DNA of 64,000 nt, from NCBI RefSeq assembly GCF_963924675.1, contig NW_027077445.1, forward strand, positions 372,001-436,000, in the 5' to 3' direction. Shown here one piece after another: positions 9,632 to 21,851 of this stretch. This DNA comes from Phocoena phocoena (Eukaryota; Chordata; Mammalia; Artiodactyla; Phocoenidae). The translations under genes and the position numbers were made by a program. The notes under the pieces are model-generated. The model was not told the origin of the DNA. It saw only the letters and a list, made by a program, of their open reading frames with translations, and ran no database searches. Within the stretch, counting starts at the first letter, position 1. Each line of letters starts with the position of its first letter.

Positions 9632-11377
9632 TTGGCCAAAAAGGGCGTATGCGTTTTTTCCTGAATATATTCAGGAAAAAACGCATACGCCCTTTTTGGC
9701 CAACCAAGCAAGCCTGTAAAGGAAATCTGCACTACAATGTAGTCTCACTGCCCCCTGGGCAAAAGGGCCATCTGAAAAAAGTGTAAAATCCAGAAAGGTA
9801 GGACAGGATGTGGAGAACAGGGAGCCTTGTTATGTTGATTGGCAGGATGTAAATTGTGAAGAGCCACCCTGGAGAAGTGTATGGTGTTTCCTGAAACACG
9901 TAAGAAATAAAGCAACACAGCCTATGGCAATTGCACTTATGGTCCTATTGCTTAGGGAAATTAAAATCAAAAACAGAGGGCCACCCCAAAGTTTGGGACA
10001 GCTGTGTTCCCAAGAAGCTCGTCTACAGTACCAGGTAAATATCCCAGAAAGCAAAAAATGGATAAAGAAGTTGTGGCACGTACGTACAATGCAATATCAC
10101 TCAGCAATGAAATCTGTGTCATCAGGCCCGTAGCGGCATAGTGAGTGGATGCAGGTACGGTGATTCTACGTGAAATACGTCACACAGAAAAAGAAACATC
10201 ATAAGATATCACTAATACACGGAATGTAAACTTGACTACACATGAACTGAATTACAAAACAGAACAGGGTCTCAAATTTAGAAAACCAACTAGTGCTTGC
10301 TTATGGGGAAAGGTGCCTTGGGGTGCTGCATAAAACCAGAGACTGAAATTAGCACAGATAACTTTCCATAAGCCAAATATGTAATAGACAAGACCTACTC
10401 CTTGCTCAACGAAATGGACCCAACACCACATATTCAACGCCTAGGAATATACCTGACTAGGAAGAATCTTAAAGCCCATGGATATATATGTCTCCGTAAG
10501 AGAATCAAGCGTGTGTACAGCGGCCGAAACGCAGCAGTGAAAATCCGATAAATCCCATTATCAAAATAAATTTCGAAAACAAAACACAAAGACAGTGAAT
10601 TAGAGAGCAATTCTTAAATAATTCACTCAGGGCATGTGATGCAACCGGGATTTACCACAACTAAACCCAGAGCTGGTTGAGACATAAGGCTGGACACTTC
10701 AGGCTGATAGCATTGGTGAGTTTCGGTGAACAAATGCAGACCCTTTGAAGTCATACTGCATGGTGCCCATTCCATGGGTCCCAACTCTCCAGGTTCAAAG
10801 GATTCTTCCTCTGGCTAAAACATGCATGAGAAACCCAGAGTATCATCCACCATGTGATTGGGAAACAATTTAAAATGCATCTCAGTTTTTGTATCCTTGT
10901 CCTCGGGTTCACCATTCCAGATGCTTTACTAACAATCTCCCCGCTTGGAGAGTCAGTGCCTTTAACCTCGTATTTGGCACAGCTTGCAATTTCTGTGCAA
11001 GATGAACAGGAATAGGAGAAGCAATGAGAGACTAGATGTAGGTGTCTGCATGGGCAAATGGAACGCTCATTGCCGACCAGGAAGAGGAATTAACCAAAGG
11101 CTCAGCGTGCCCTGCCGGAAACAGATTAGGGCCTGAAGCAATCCAGCGGTTTTGGGCCCAGCTCACAAGAAAGCGAGTTGAAGAAAGGAGCTCAGGGGCA
11201 CTGTAATTCACAAACCTGCAGAGTTATAAATGACAGCTATCCTCCAAAAATATATTGAAGTAAGCCTGCGAAGGGGACTGGAAAGCGGGGCAGAATTTCA
11301 GGAAAACGATTGCAGGGGATAGACTGGAATTGCCTTGAAAGCATAGGAAAAGAGGCAAAACGTCGACAATGATGCAC
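9632..11377 (+). repeat. Satellite monomer M3 (type A, 1746 bp)
   Basis: The palindrome 9632-9703 is perfect. The L1 ORF2-derived frame is open for 107 codons (9810-10133). The spacer carries type A marks: GAACAAATGCAG, GGATTCTTCCTCTGGC and AGGAGAAGCAATG (near 11012). Confidence 0.97.
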
Positions 11378-13122
11378 TTGGCCAAAAAGTGCGTATGCGT
11401 TTTTTCCTGAATATATTCAGGAAAAAATGCATACGCACTTTTTGGCCAACGAAGCAAGCCTGTAAAAGAAATCTGCACTACAATGAAGTCTCACTGCCCC
11501 CCTGGGAAAAGGGCCATCTGAAAATAGTGGAAAATCCAGAAAGGTATGGCAGGATATTGAGAACAGTGAGCCTTGTTATGCTGATTGGCAGGATGTAAAT
11601 TGCAAACAGCCACCCTGGAGAAGTGTATGGTGTTTTCTGAAACACGTAGGAAACAAAGCAACACAGCCTATGGCACTTGCACTTATGGTCATATAGCTTA
11701 GGGAAATTAAAATCAAAAACAGACAGCCACCCCAATGTTTGGGACGGCTGTGTTCACAGGAAGCTCGTCTACAGTACCAGGTAAATATCCCAGAAAGCAA
11801 AAAATGGATAAAGAAGTTGTAGCATGTACGTACAGTGGAATATCACTCAGCAATGAAATCTGTGTCATCAGGCCCGTAGCGGTTAGTGAGTGGATGCATG
11901 TACGGTGATTCTACGTGAACTACGTCACACAGAAATAGAAACATCATAAGATATCACTGATACACGGAATGTAAACTTGACTAAACATGAACTGAATTAC
12001 AAAACAGAACAGGGTCTCAAATTTAGAAAACCAACTAGTGCTTGCTTATGGGGAAAGGTGCGTTGGGGTGCTGCATAAAACCAGAGACTGAAATTAGCAC
12101 AGATAACTTTCCATAAGCCAAATATATAATAGACAAGACCTACCCCTTGCTCAAAGAAATAGACCCAACACCACATGTTCAAGGCCTAGGAATATACATT
12201 ACTAAGAAGAATCTTAAAACCCATGGATATATATGTTTCCGTAAGAGAATCAAGCGTGTGTACAGCGGCCGAAACGCAGCAGTGAAAATCCAATAAATCC
12301 CATTATCAAAATAAATTTTGAAAACAAAACACAAAGACAGTGAAATAGAGAGCAATTCTTAAATAATTCACTCAGGGCATGTGATGCAACCGGGATTGAC
12401 CACATCTACACCCAGAGCTGGTTGAGACATAAGGCTGGACACTTCAGGCTGATAGCATTGGTGAGTTTCGGTGAGCAAATGCAGACCCTTTGAAGTCATA
12501 CTGCATGTTACCCATTCCATGGGTCCCAACTCTCCAGGTTCAAGGGATTCCTCCTCCAGCTAAAACATGCATGGGAAACCCAGAGTATTGTCCACTGTGT
12601 GATTGGGAAACGATTTAAAATGCATCTCAGTTTTCCTATCCTGGTCCTCGTGTACACCATTCCAGATGCTTAACTAACACTCTCCCCACTTAGAGAGTCA
12701 GTGCCTTTAACCTCCTGTTTGGCACAGCTTGCAATTTCTGTGCAAGTTGAACAGGAATAGGGAGAACCAATGAGAGACTAGCTGTAGGTGTCTGCACGGG
12801 CAAATGTAACGCTCATTTCCCACCAGGAAGAGGAATTAACCAAAGGCTCACCATGCCCTGCCGGAAACAGATTAGGGCCTGAAGCAATCCTGCGGTTTTG
12901 TGCCCAGCTCACAAGAAAGCGAGTTGAAGAAAGGAGCTCAGGGGCACTGTAATTCACAAACCTGCAGAGTTATAAATGACAGCTATCCTCCAAAAATATA
13001 TTGAAGTAAGCCTGCGAAGGGGACTTGAAAGCGGGGCAGAATTTCCGGAAAACGATTGCAGGGGGTAGACTGGAATTGCCCTGAAAGCATAGGAAAGAGG
13101 CAGAACGTCGACAATGATGCAC
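11378..13122 (+). repeat. Satellite monomer M4 (type B, 1745 bp)
   Basis: Both palindrome arms carry the same change: AAGTGCG on the left, CGCACTT on the right. The right arm also has ATGCATACG opposite GCG. The L1-derived frame has an in-frame TAG near 11696. One A is missing from the GGAAAAGAGG run near 13091, which explains the length. Confidence 0.97.
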
Positions 13123-14868
13123 TTGGCCAAAAAGGGCGTATGCGTTTTTTCCTGAATATATTCAGGAAAAAACGCATACGCCCTTTTTGGCCAACGAAGC
13201 AAACCTGTAAAGGAAATCTGCACTACAATGAAGTCTCACTGCCCCCCTGGGAAAAGGGCCTTCTGAAAATAGTGGAAAATCCGGAAAGGTATGGCAGGAT
13301 ATGGAGAACAGTGAGCCTTGTTATGCCGATTGGCAGGATGTAAATTGCCAACAGCCACCCTGGAGAAGTGTATGGTGTTTCCTGAAACACGTAAGAAACA
13401 AAGCAACACAGCCTATGGCACTTGCACTTATGGTCCTATAGCTTAGGGAAATTAAAATCAAAAACAGACAGCCACCCCAATGTTTGGGATGGATGTGTTC
13501 ACAGGAAGCTCGTCTACAGTACCAGGTAAATATCCCAGAAAGCAAAAAATTGATAAAGAAGTTGTGGCATGTACGTACAATGGAATATCACTCAGCAATG
13601 AAATCTGTATCATCAGGCCCGTAGCGGTTAAGGGGTGGATGCATGTACGGTGATTCTACGTGAACTACGTCACACAGAAATAGAAACATCATAAGATATC
13701 ACTGATACACGGAATGTAAACTTGACTACACATGAACTGAATTAAAAAACAGAACAGGGTCTCAAATTTAGAAAACCAACTAGTGCTTGCTTATGGGGAA
13801 AGGTGCGTTGGGGAGCTGCATAAAACCAGAGACTGAAATTAGCACAGATAACTTTCCATAAGCCAAATATATAATAGACAAGACCTACCCCTTGCTCAAA
13901 GAAATAGACCCAACACCACATGTTCAACGCCTAGGAATATACATGACTAAGAAGAATCTTAAAACCCATGGATATATATGTTTCCGTAAGAGAATCAAGC
14001 GTGTGTACAGCGGCCGAAACGCAGCAGTGAAAATCCGATAAATCCCATTATCAAAATAAATTTCGAAAACAAAACACAAAGACAGTGAAATAGAGAGCAA
14101 TTCTTAAATAATTCACTCAGGGCATGTGATGCAACCGGGATTTAACACATCTAAACCCAGAGCTGGTTGAGACATAAGGCTGGACACTTCAGGCTGATAG
14201 CATTGGTGAGTTTCGGTGAGCAAATGCAGACCCTTTGAAGTCATACTGCATGGTACCCATTCCATGGGTCCCAACTCTCCAGGTTCAAGGGATTCTTCCT
14301 CCAGCTAAAACATGCATGGGAAACCCACAGTATCGTCCACCGTGTGATTGGGAAACGATTTAAAATGCATCTCAGTTTTCGTATCCTGGTCCTCGGGTTC
14401 ACCATTCCAGATGCTTTACTAACACTCTCCCCGCTTGGAGAGTCAGTGCCTTTAACCTCCTGTTTGGCACAGTTTGCAATTTCTGTGCAAGATGAACAGG
14501 AATAGGGAGAACCAATGAGAGACGAGCTGTAGGTGTCTGCACGGGCAAATGTAACGCTCATTTCCCACCAGGAAGAGGAATTAACCAAAGGCTCAGCGTG
14601 CCCTGCCGGAAACAGATTAGGGCCTGAAGCAATCCTTCGGTTTTGTGCCCAGCTCACAAGAAAGCGAGTTAAGGAAAGGAACTCAGGGGCACTGTAATTC
14701 ACAAACCTGCAGAGTTATAAATGACAGCTATCCTCCAAAAATATATTGAAGTAAGCCTGCGAAGGGGACTTGAAAGCGGGGCAGAGTTTCAGGAAAACCA
14801 TTGCAGGGGGTAGACTGGAAATGCCGTGAAAGCATAGGAAAAGAGGCAGAACGTCGACAATGATGCAC
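13123..14868 (+). repeat. Satellite monomer M5 (type C, 1746 bp)
   Basis: The palindrome is perfect. The L1-derived frame is closed by TAG near 13440. Its spacer matches M2's spacer end at 5237 bases; an antisense open stretch (14241-14702) is shared with M2 and M8 only because of that identity. Confidence 0.97.
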
Positions 14869-16614
14869 TTGGCCAAAAAGGGCGTATGCGTTTTTTCCTG
14901 AATATATTCAGGAAAAAACGCATACGCCCTTTTTGGCCAACCAAGCAAGCCTGTAAAGGAAATCTGCACTACAATGTAGTCTCACTGCCCCCTGGGCAAA
15001 AGGGCCATCTGAAAAAAGTGTAAAATCCAGAAAGGTAGGACAGGATGTGGAGAACAGGGAGCCTTGTTATGTTGATTGGCAGGATGTAAATTGTGAAGAG
15101 CCACCCTGGAGAAGTGTATGGTGTTTCCTGAAACACGTAAGAAATAAAGCAACACAGCCTATGGCAATTGCACTTATGGTCCTATTGCTTAGGGAAATTA
15201 AAATCAAAAACAGAGGGCCACCCCAAAGTTTGGGACAGCTGTGTTCCCAAGAAGCTCGTCTACAGTACCAGGTAAATATCCCAGAAAGCAAAAAATGGAT
15301 AAAGAAGTTGTGGCACGTACGTACAATGCAATATCACTCAGCAATGAAATCTGTGTCATCAGGCCCGTAGCGGCATAGTGAGTGGATGCAGGTACGGTGA
15401 TTCTACGTGAAATACGTCACACAGAAAAAGAAACATCATAAGATATCACTAATACACGGAATGTAAACTTGACTACACATGAACTGAATTACAAAACAGA
15501 ACAGGGTCTCAAATTTAGAAAACCAACTAGTGCTTGCTTATGGGGAAAGGTGCCTTGGGGTGCTGCATAAAACCAGAGACTGAAATTAGCACAGATAACT
15601 TTCCATAAGCCAAATATGTAATAGACAAGACCTACTCCTTGCTCAACGAAATGGACCCAACACCACATATTCAACGCCTAGGAATATACCTGACTAGGAA
15701 GAATCTTAAAGGCCATGGATATATATGTCTCCGTAAGAGAATCAAGCGTGTGTACAGCGGCCGAAACGCAGCAGTGAAAATCCGATAAATCCCATTATCA
15801 AAATAAATTTCGAAAACAAAACACAAAGACAGTGAATTAGAGAGCAATTCTTAAATAATTCACTCAGGGCATGTGATGCAACCGGGATTTACCACAACTA
15901 AACCCAGAGCTGGTTGAGACATAAGGCTGGACACTTCAGGCTGATAGCATTGGTGAGTTTCGGTGAACAAATGCAGACCCTTTGAAGTCATACTGCATGG
16001 TGCCCATTCCATGGGTCCCAACTCTCCAGGTTCAAAGGATTCTTCCTCTGGCTAAAACATGCATGAGAAACCCAGAGTATCATCCACCATGTGATTGGGA
16101 AACAATTTAAAATGCATCTCAGTTTTTGTATCCTTGTCCTCGGGTTCACCATTCCAGATGCTTTACTAAAAATCTCCCCGCTTGGAGAGTCAGTGCCTTT
16201 AACCTCGTATTTGGCACAGCTTGCAATTTCTGTGCAAGATGAACAGGAATAGGAGAAGCAATGAGAGACTAGATGTAGGTGTCTGCATGGGCAAATGGAA
16301 CGCTCATTGCCGACCAGGAAGAGGAATTAACCAAAGGCTCAGCGTGCCCTGCCGGAAACAGATTAGGGCCTGAAGCAATCCAGCGGTTTTGGGCCCAGCT
16401 CACAAGAAAGCGAGTTGAAGAAAGGAGCTCAGGGGCACTGTAATTCACAAACCTGCAGAGTTATAAATGACAGCTATCCTCCAAAAATATATTGAAGTAA
16501 GCCTGCGAAGGGGACTGGAAAGCGGGGCAGAATTTCAGGAAAACGATTGCAGGGGGTAGACTGGAATTGCCTTGAAAGCATAGGAAAAGAGGCAAAACGT
16601 CGACAATGATGCAC
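14869..16614 (+). repeat. Satellite monomer M6 (type A copy of M3)
   Basis: Near-identical to M3 at 5237 bases. The palindrome is perfect and the L1-derived frame is open (15047-15370). One visible difference is AAAAATCTCC near 16168, where M3 has AACAATCTCC. Confidence 0.97.
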
Positions 16615-18359
16615 TTGGCCATAAAGTGCGTATGCGTTTTTTCCTGAATATATTCAGGAAAAAATGCATACGCACTTTTTGGCCAACGAAGCAAGCCTGT
16701 AAAAGAAATCTGCACTACAATGAAGTCTCACTGCCCCCCTGGGAAAAGGGCCATCTGAAAATAGTGGAAAATCCAGAAAGATATGGCAGGATATTGAGAA
16801 CAGTGAGCCTTGTTATGCTGATTGGCAGGATGTAAATTGCAAACACCCACCCTGGAGAAGTGTATGGTGTTTTCTGAAACACGTAGGAAACAAAGCAACA
16901 CAGCCTATGGCACTTGCACTTATGGTCATATAGCTTAGGGAAATTAAAATCAAAAACAGACAGCCACCCCAATGTTTGGGACGGCTGTGTTCACAGGAAG
17001 CTCGTCTACAGTACCAGGTAAATATCCCAGAAAGCAAAAAATGGATAAAGAAGTTGTGGCATGTACGTACAGTGGAATATCACTCAGCAATGAAATCTGT
17101 GTCATCAGGCCCGTAGCGGTTAGTGAGTGGATGCATGTACGGTGATTCTACGTGAACTACGTCACACAGAAATAGAAACATCATAAGATATCACTGATAC
17201 ACGGAATGTAAACTTGACTAAACTTGAACTGAATTACAAAACAGAACAGGGTCTCAAATTTAGAAAACCAACTAGTGCTTGCTTATGGGGAAAGGTGCGT
17301 TGGGGTGCTGCATAAAACCAGAGACTGAAATTAGCACAGATAACTTTCCATAAGCCAAATATATAATAGACAAGACCTACCCCTTGCTCAAAGAAATAGA
17401 CCCAACACCACATGTTCAAGGCCTAGGAATATACATTACTAAGAAGAATCTTAAAACCCATGGATATATATGTTTCCGTAAGAGAATCAAGCGTGTGTAC
17501 AGCGGCCGAAACGCAGCAGTGAAAATCCAATAAATCCCATTATCAAAATAAATTTTGAAAACAAAACACAAAGACAGTGAAATAGAGAGCAATTCTTAAA
17601 TAATTCACTCAGGGCATGTGATGCAACCGGGATTGACCACATCTACACCCAGAGCTGGTTGAGACATAAGGCTGGACACTTCAGGCTGATAGCATTGGTG
17701 AGTTTCGGTGAGCAAATGCAGACCCTTTGAAGTCATACTGCATGTTACCCATTCCATGGGTCCCAACTCTCCAGGTTCAAGGGATTCCTCCTCCAGCTAA
17801 AACATGCATGGGAAACCCAGAGTATCGTCCACTGTGTGATTGGGAAACGATTTAAAATGCATCTCAGTTTTCCTATCCTGGTCCTCGTGTACACCATTCC
17901 AGATGCTTAACTAACACTCTCCCCACTTAGAGAGTCAGTGCCTTTAACCTCCTGTTTGGCACAGCTTGCAATTTCTGTGCAAGTTGAACAGGAATAGGGA
18001 GAACCAATGAGAGACTAGCTGTAGGTGTCTGCACGGGCAAATGTAACGCTCATTTCCCACCAGGAAGAGGAATTAACCAAAGGCTCACCATGCCCTGCCG
18101 GAAACAGATTAGGGCCTGAAGCAATCCTGCGGTTTTGTGCCCAGCTCACAAGAAAGCGAGTTGAAGAAAGGAGCTCAGGGGCACTGTAATTCACAAACCT
18201 GCAGAGTTATAAATGACAGCTATCCTCCAAAAATATATTGAAGTAAGCCTGCGAAGGGGACTTGAAAGCGGGGCAGAATTTCCGGGAAACGATTGCAGGG
18301 GGTAGACTGGAATTGCCCTGAAAGCATAGGAAAGAGGCAGAACGTCGACAATGATGCAC
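16615..18359 (+). repeat. Satellite monomer M7 (type B copy of M4)
   Basis: Near-identical to M4, including the missing A and the GTGCG/CGCAC arms. The left arm has an extra change (GGCCATAAAG at 16617-16626). Confidence 0.97.
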
Positions 18360-20105
18360 TTGGCCAAAAAGGGCGTATGCGTTTTTTCCTGAATATATTC
18401 AGGAAAAAACGCATACGCCCTTTTTGGCCAACGAAGCAAACCTGTAAAGGAAATCTGCACTACAATGAAGTCTCACTGCCCCCCTGGGAAAAGGGCCATC
18501 TGAAAATAGTGGAAAATCCGGAAAGGTATGGCAGGATATGGAGAACAGTGAGCCTTGTTATGCCGATTGGCAGGATGTAAATTGCCAACAGCCACCCTGG
18601 AGAAGTGTATGGTGTTTCCTGAAACACGTAAGAAACAAAGCAACACAGCCTATGGCACTTGCACTTATGGTCCTATAGCTTAGGGAAATTAAAATCAAAA
18701 ACAGACAGCCACCCCAATGTTTGGGATGGATGTGTTCACAGGAAGCTCGTCTACAGTACCAGGTAAATATCCCAGAAAGCAAAAAATTGATAAAGAAGTT
18801 GTGGCATGTACGTACAATGGAATATCACTCAGCAATGAAATCTGTATCATCAGGCCCGTAGCGGTTAAGGGGTGGATGCATGTACGGTGATTCTACGTGA
18901 ACTACGTCACACAGAAATAGAAACATCATAAGATATCACTGATACACGGAATGTAAACTTGACTACACATGAACTGAATTAAAAAACAGAACAGGGTCTC
19001 AAATTTAGAAAACCAACTAGTGCTTGCTTATGGGGAAAGGTGCGTTGGGGAGCTGCATAAAACCAGAGACTGAAATTAGCACAGATAACTTTCCATAAGC
19101 CAAATATATAATAGACAAGACCTACCCCTTGCTCAAAGAAATAGACCCAACACCACATGTTCAACGCCTAGGAATATACATGACTAAGAAGAATCTTAAA
19201 ACCCATGGATATATATGTTTCCGTAAGAGAATCAAGCGTGTGTACAGCGGCCGAAACGCAGCAGTGAAAATCCGATAAATCCCATTATCAAAATAAATTT
19301 CGAAAACAAAACACAAAGACAGTGAAATAGAGAGCAATTCTTAAATAATTCACTCAGGGCATGTGATGCAACCGGGATTGACCACATCTACACCCAGAGC
19401 TGGTTGAGACATAAGGCTGGACACTTCAGGCTGATAGCATTGGTGAGTTTCGGTGAGCAAATGCAGACCCTTTGAAGTCATACTGCATGGTACCCATTCC
19501 ATGGGTCCCAACTCTCCAGGTTCAAGGGATTCTTCCTCCAGCTAAAACATGCATGGGAAACCCACAGTATCGTCCACCGTGTGATTGGGAAACGATTTAA
19601 AATGCATCTCAGTTTTCGTATCCTGGTCCTCGGGTTCACCATTCCAGATGCTTTACTAACACTCTCCCCGCTTGGAGAGTCAGTGCCTTTAACCTCCTGT
19701 TTGGCACAGTTTGCAATTTCTGTGCAAGATGAACAGGAATAGGGAGAACCAATGAGAGACGAGCTGTAGGTGTCTGCACTGGCAAATGTAACGCTCATTT
19801 CCCACCAGGAAGAGGAATTAACCAAAGGCTCAGCGTGCCCTGCCGGAAACAAATTAGGGCCTGAAGCAATCCTGCGGTTTTGTGCCCAGCTCACAAGAAA
19901 GCGAGTTAAGGAAAGGAACTCAGGGGCACTGTAATTCACAAACCTGCAGAGTTATAAATGACAGCTATCCTCCAAAAATATATTGAAGTAAGCCTGCGAA
20001 TGGGACTTGAAAGCGGGGCAGAGTTTCAGGAAAACCATTGCAGGGGGTAGACTGGAAATGCCGTGAAAGCATAGGAAAAGAGGCAGAACGTCGACAATGA
20101 TGCAC
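18360..20105 (+). repeat. Satellite monomer M8 (type C copy of M5)
   Basis: Near-identical to M5, with a perfect palindrome and a closed L1-derived frame. The spacer differs by single bases (for example CACTGGCAAATG near 19777). Confidence 0.97.
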
Positions 20106-21851
20106 TTGGCCAAAAAGGGCATATGCGTTTTTCCCTGAATATATTCAGGAAAAAACGCATACGCCCTTTTTGGCCAACCAAGCAAGCCTGTAAAGGAAAT
20201 CTGCACTACAATGAAGTCTCACTGCCCCCTGGGCAAAAGGGCCATCTGAAAAAAGTGTAAAATCCAGAAAGGTAGGACAGGATGTGGAGAACAGGGAGCC
20301 TTGTTATGTTGATTGGCAGGATGTAAATTGTGAACAGCCACCCTGGAGAAGTGTATGGTGTTTCCTGAAACACGTAAGAAATAAAGCAACACAGCCTATG
20401 GCAATTGCACTTATGGTCCTATTGCTTAGGGAAATTAAAATCAAAAACAGAGGGCCACCCCAAAGTTTGGGACAGCTGTGTTCCCAAGAAGCTCGTCTAC
20501 AGTACCAGGTAAATATCCCAGAAAGCAAAAAATGGATAAAGAAGTTGTGGCACGTACGTACAATGCAATATCACTCAGCAATGAAATCTGTGTCATCAGG
20601 CCCGTAGCGGCATAGTGAGTGGATGCAGGTACGGTGATTCTACGTGAACTACGTCACACAGAAAAAGAAACATCATAAGATATCACTAATACACGGAATG
20701 TAAACTTGACTACACATGAACTGAATTACAAAAGAGAACAGGGTCTCAAATTTAGAAAAGCAACTAGTGCTTGCTTATGGGGAAAGGTGCGTTGGGGTGC
20801 TGCATAAAACCAGAGACTGAAATTAGCACAGATAACTTTCCATAAGCCAAATATGTAATAGACAAGACCTACTCCTTGCTCAACGAAATGGACCCAACAC
20901 CACATATTCAACGCCTAGGAATATACCTGACTAGGAAGAATCTTAAAACCCATGGATATATATGTCTCCGTAAGAGAATCAAGCGTGTGTACAGCGGCCG
21001 AAACGCAGCAGTGAAAATCCGATAAATCCCATTATCAAAATAAATTTCGAAAACAAAACACAAAGACAGTGAATTAGAGAGCAATTCTTAAATAATTCAC
21101 TCAGGGCATGTGATGCAACCGGGATTTACCACAACTAAACCCAGAGCTGGTTGAGACATAAGGCTGGACACTTCAGGCTGATAGCATTGGTGAGTTTCGG
21201 TGAACAAATGCAGACCCTTTGAAGTCATACTGCATGGTGCCCATTCCATGGGTCCCAACTCTCCAGGTTCAAAGGATTCTTCCTCTGGCTAAAACATGCA
21301 TGAGAATCCCAGAGTATCGTCCACCGTGTGATTGGGAAACGATTTAAAATGCATCTCAGTTTTTGTATCCTTGTCCTCGGGTTCACCATTCCAGATGCTT
21401 TACTAACAATCTCCCCGCTTGGAGAGTCAGTGCCTTTAACCTCGTATTTGGCACAGCTTGCAATTTCTGTGCAAGATGAACAGGAATAGGAGAAGCAATG
21501 AGAGACTAGATGTAGGTGTCTGCATGGGCAAATGGAACGCTCATTGCCGACCAGGAAGAGGAATTAACCAAAGGCTCAGCGTGCCCTGCCGGAAACAGAT
21601 TAGGGCCTGAAGCAATCCAGCGGTTTTGGGCCCAGCTCACAAGAAAGCGAGTTGAAGAAAGCAGCTCAGGGGCACTGTAATTCACAAACCTGCAGAGTTA
21701 TAAATGACAGCTATCCTCCAAAAATATATTGAAGTAAGACTGCGAAGGGGACTGGAAAGCGGGGCAGAATTTCAGGAAAACGATTGCAGGGGGTAGACTG
21801 GAATTGCCTTGAAAGCATAGGAAAAGAGGCAAAACGTCGACAATGATGCAC
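20106..21851 (+). repeat. Satellite monomer M9 (type A, third trimer copy)
   Basis: Matches M3 and M6. The left palindrome arm has two private changes (GGGCATATGCG and TTTTTCCCTG). The L1-derived frame is open (20284-20607). Confidence 0.97.

Noticed and set aside
9478..9732. Antisense open frame of about 84 codons across the palindrome, present in most monomers
   Set aside because: It starts at a GTG and reads through both palindrome arms. Its recurrence follows from monomer identity, and it matches no protein family I know.
14241..14702. Antisense 153-codon open frame in the spacer, also at 9004 and 19478
   Set aside because: The three copies are the same position of the 5237-bp repeat. 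Other monomers carry stops or shifts, and there are no recognisable domains.
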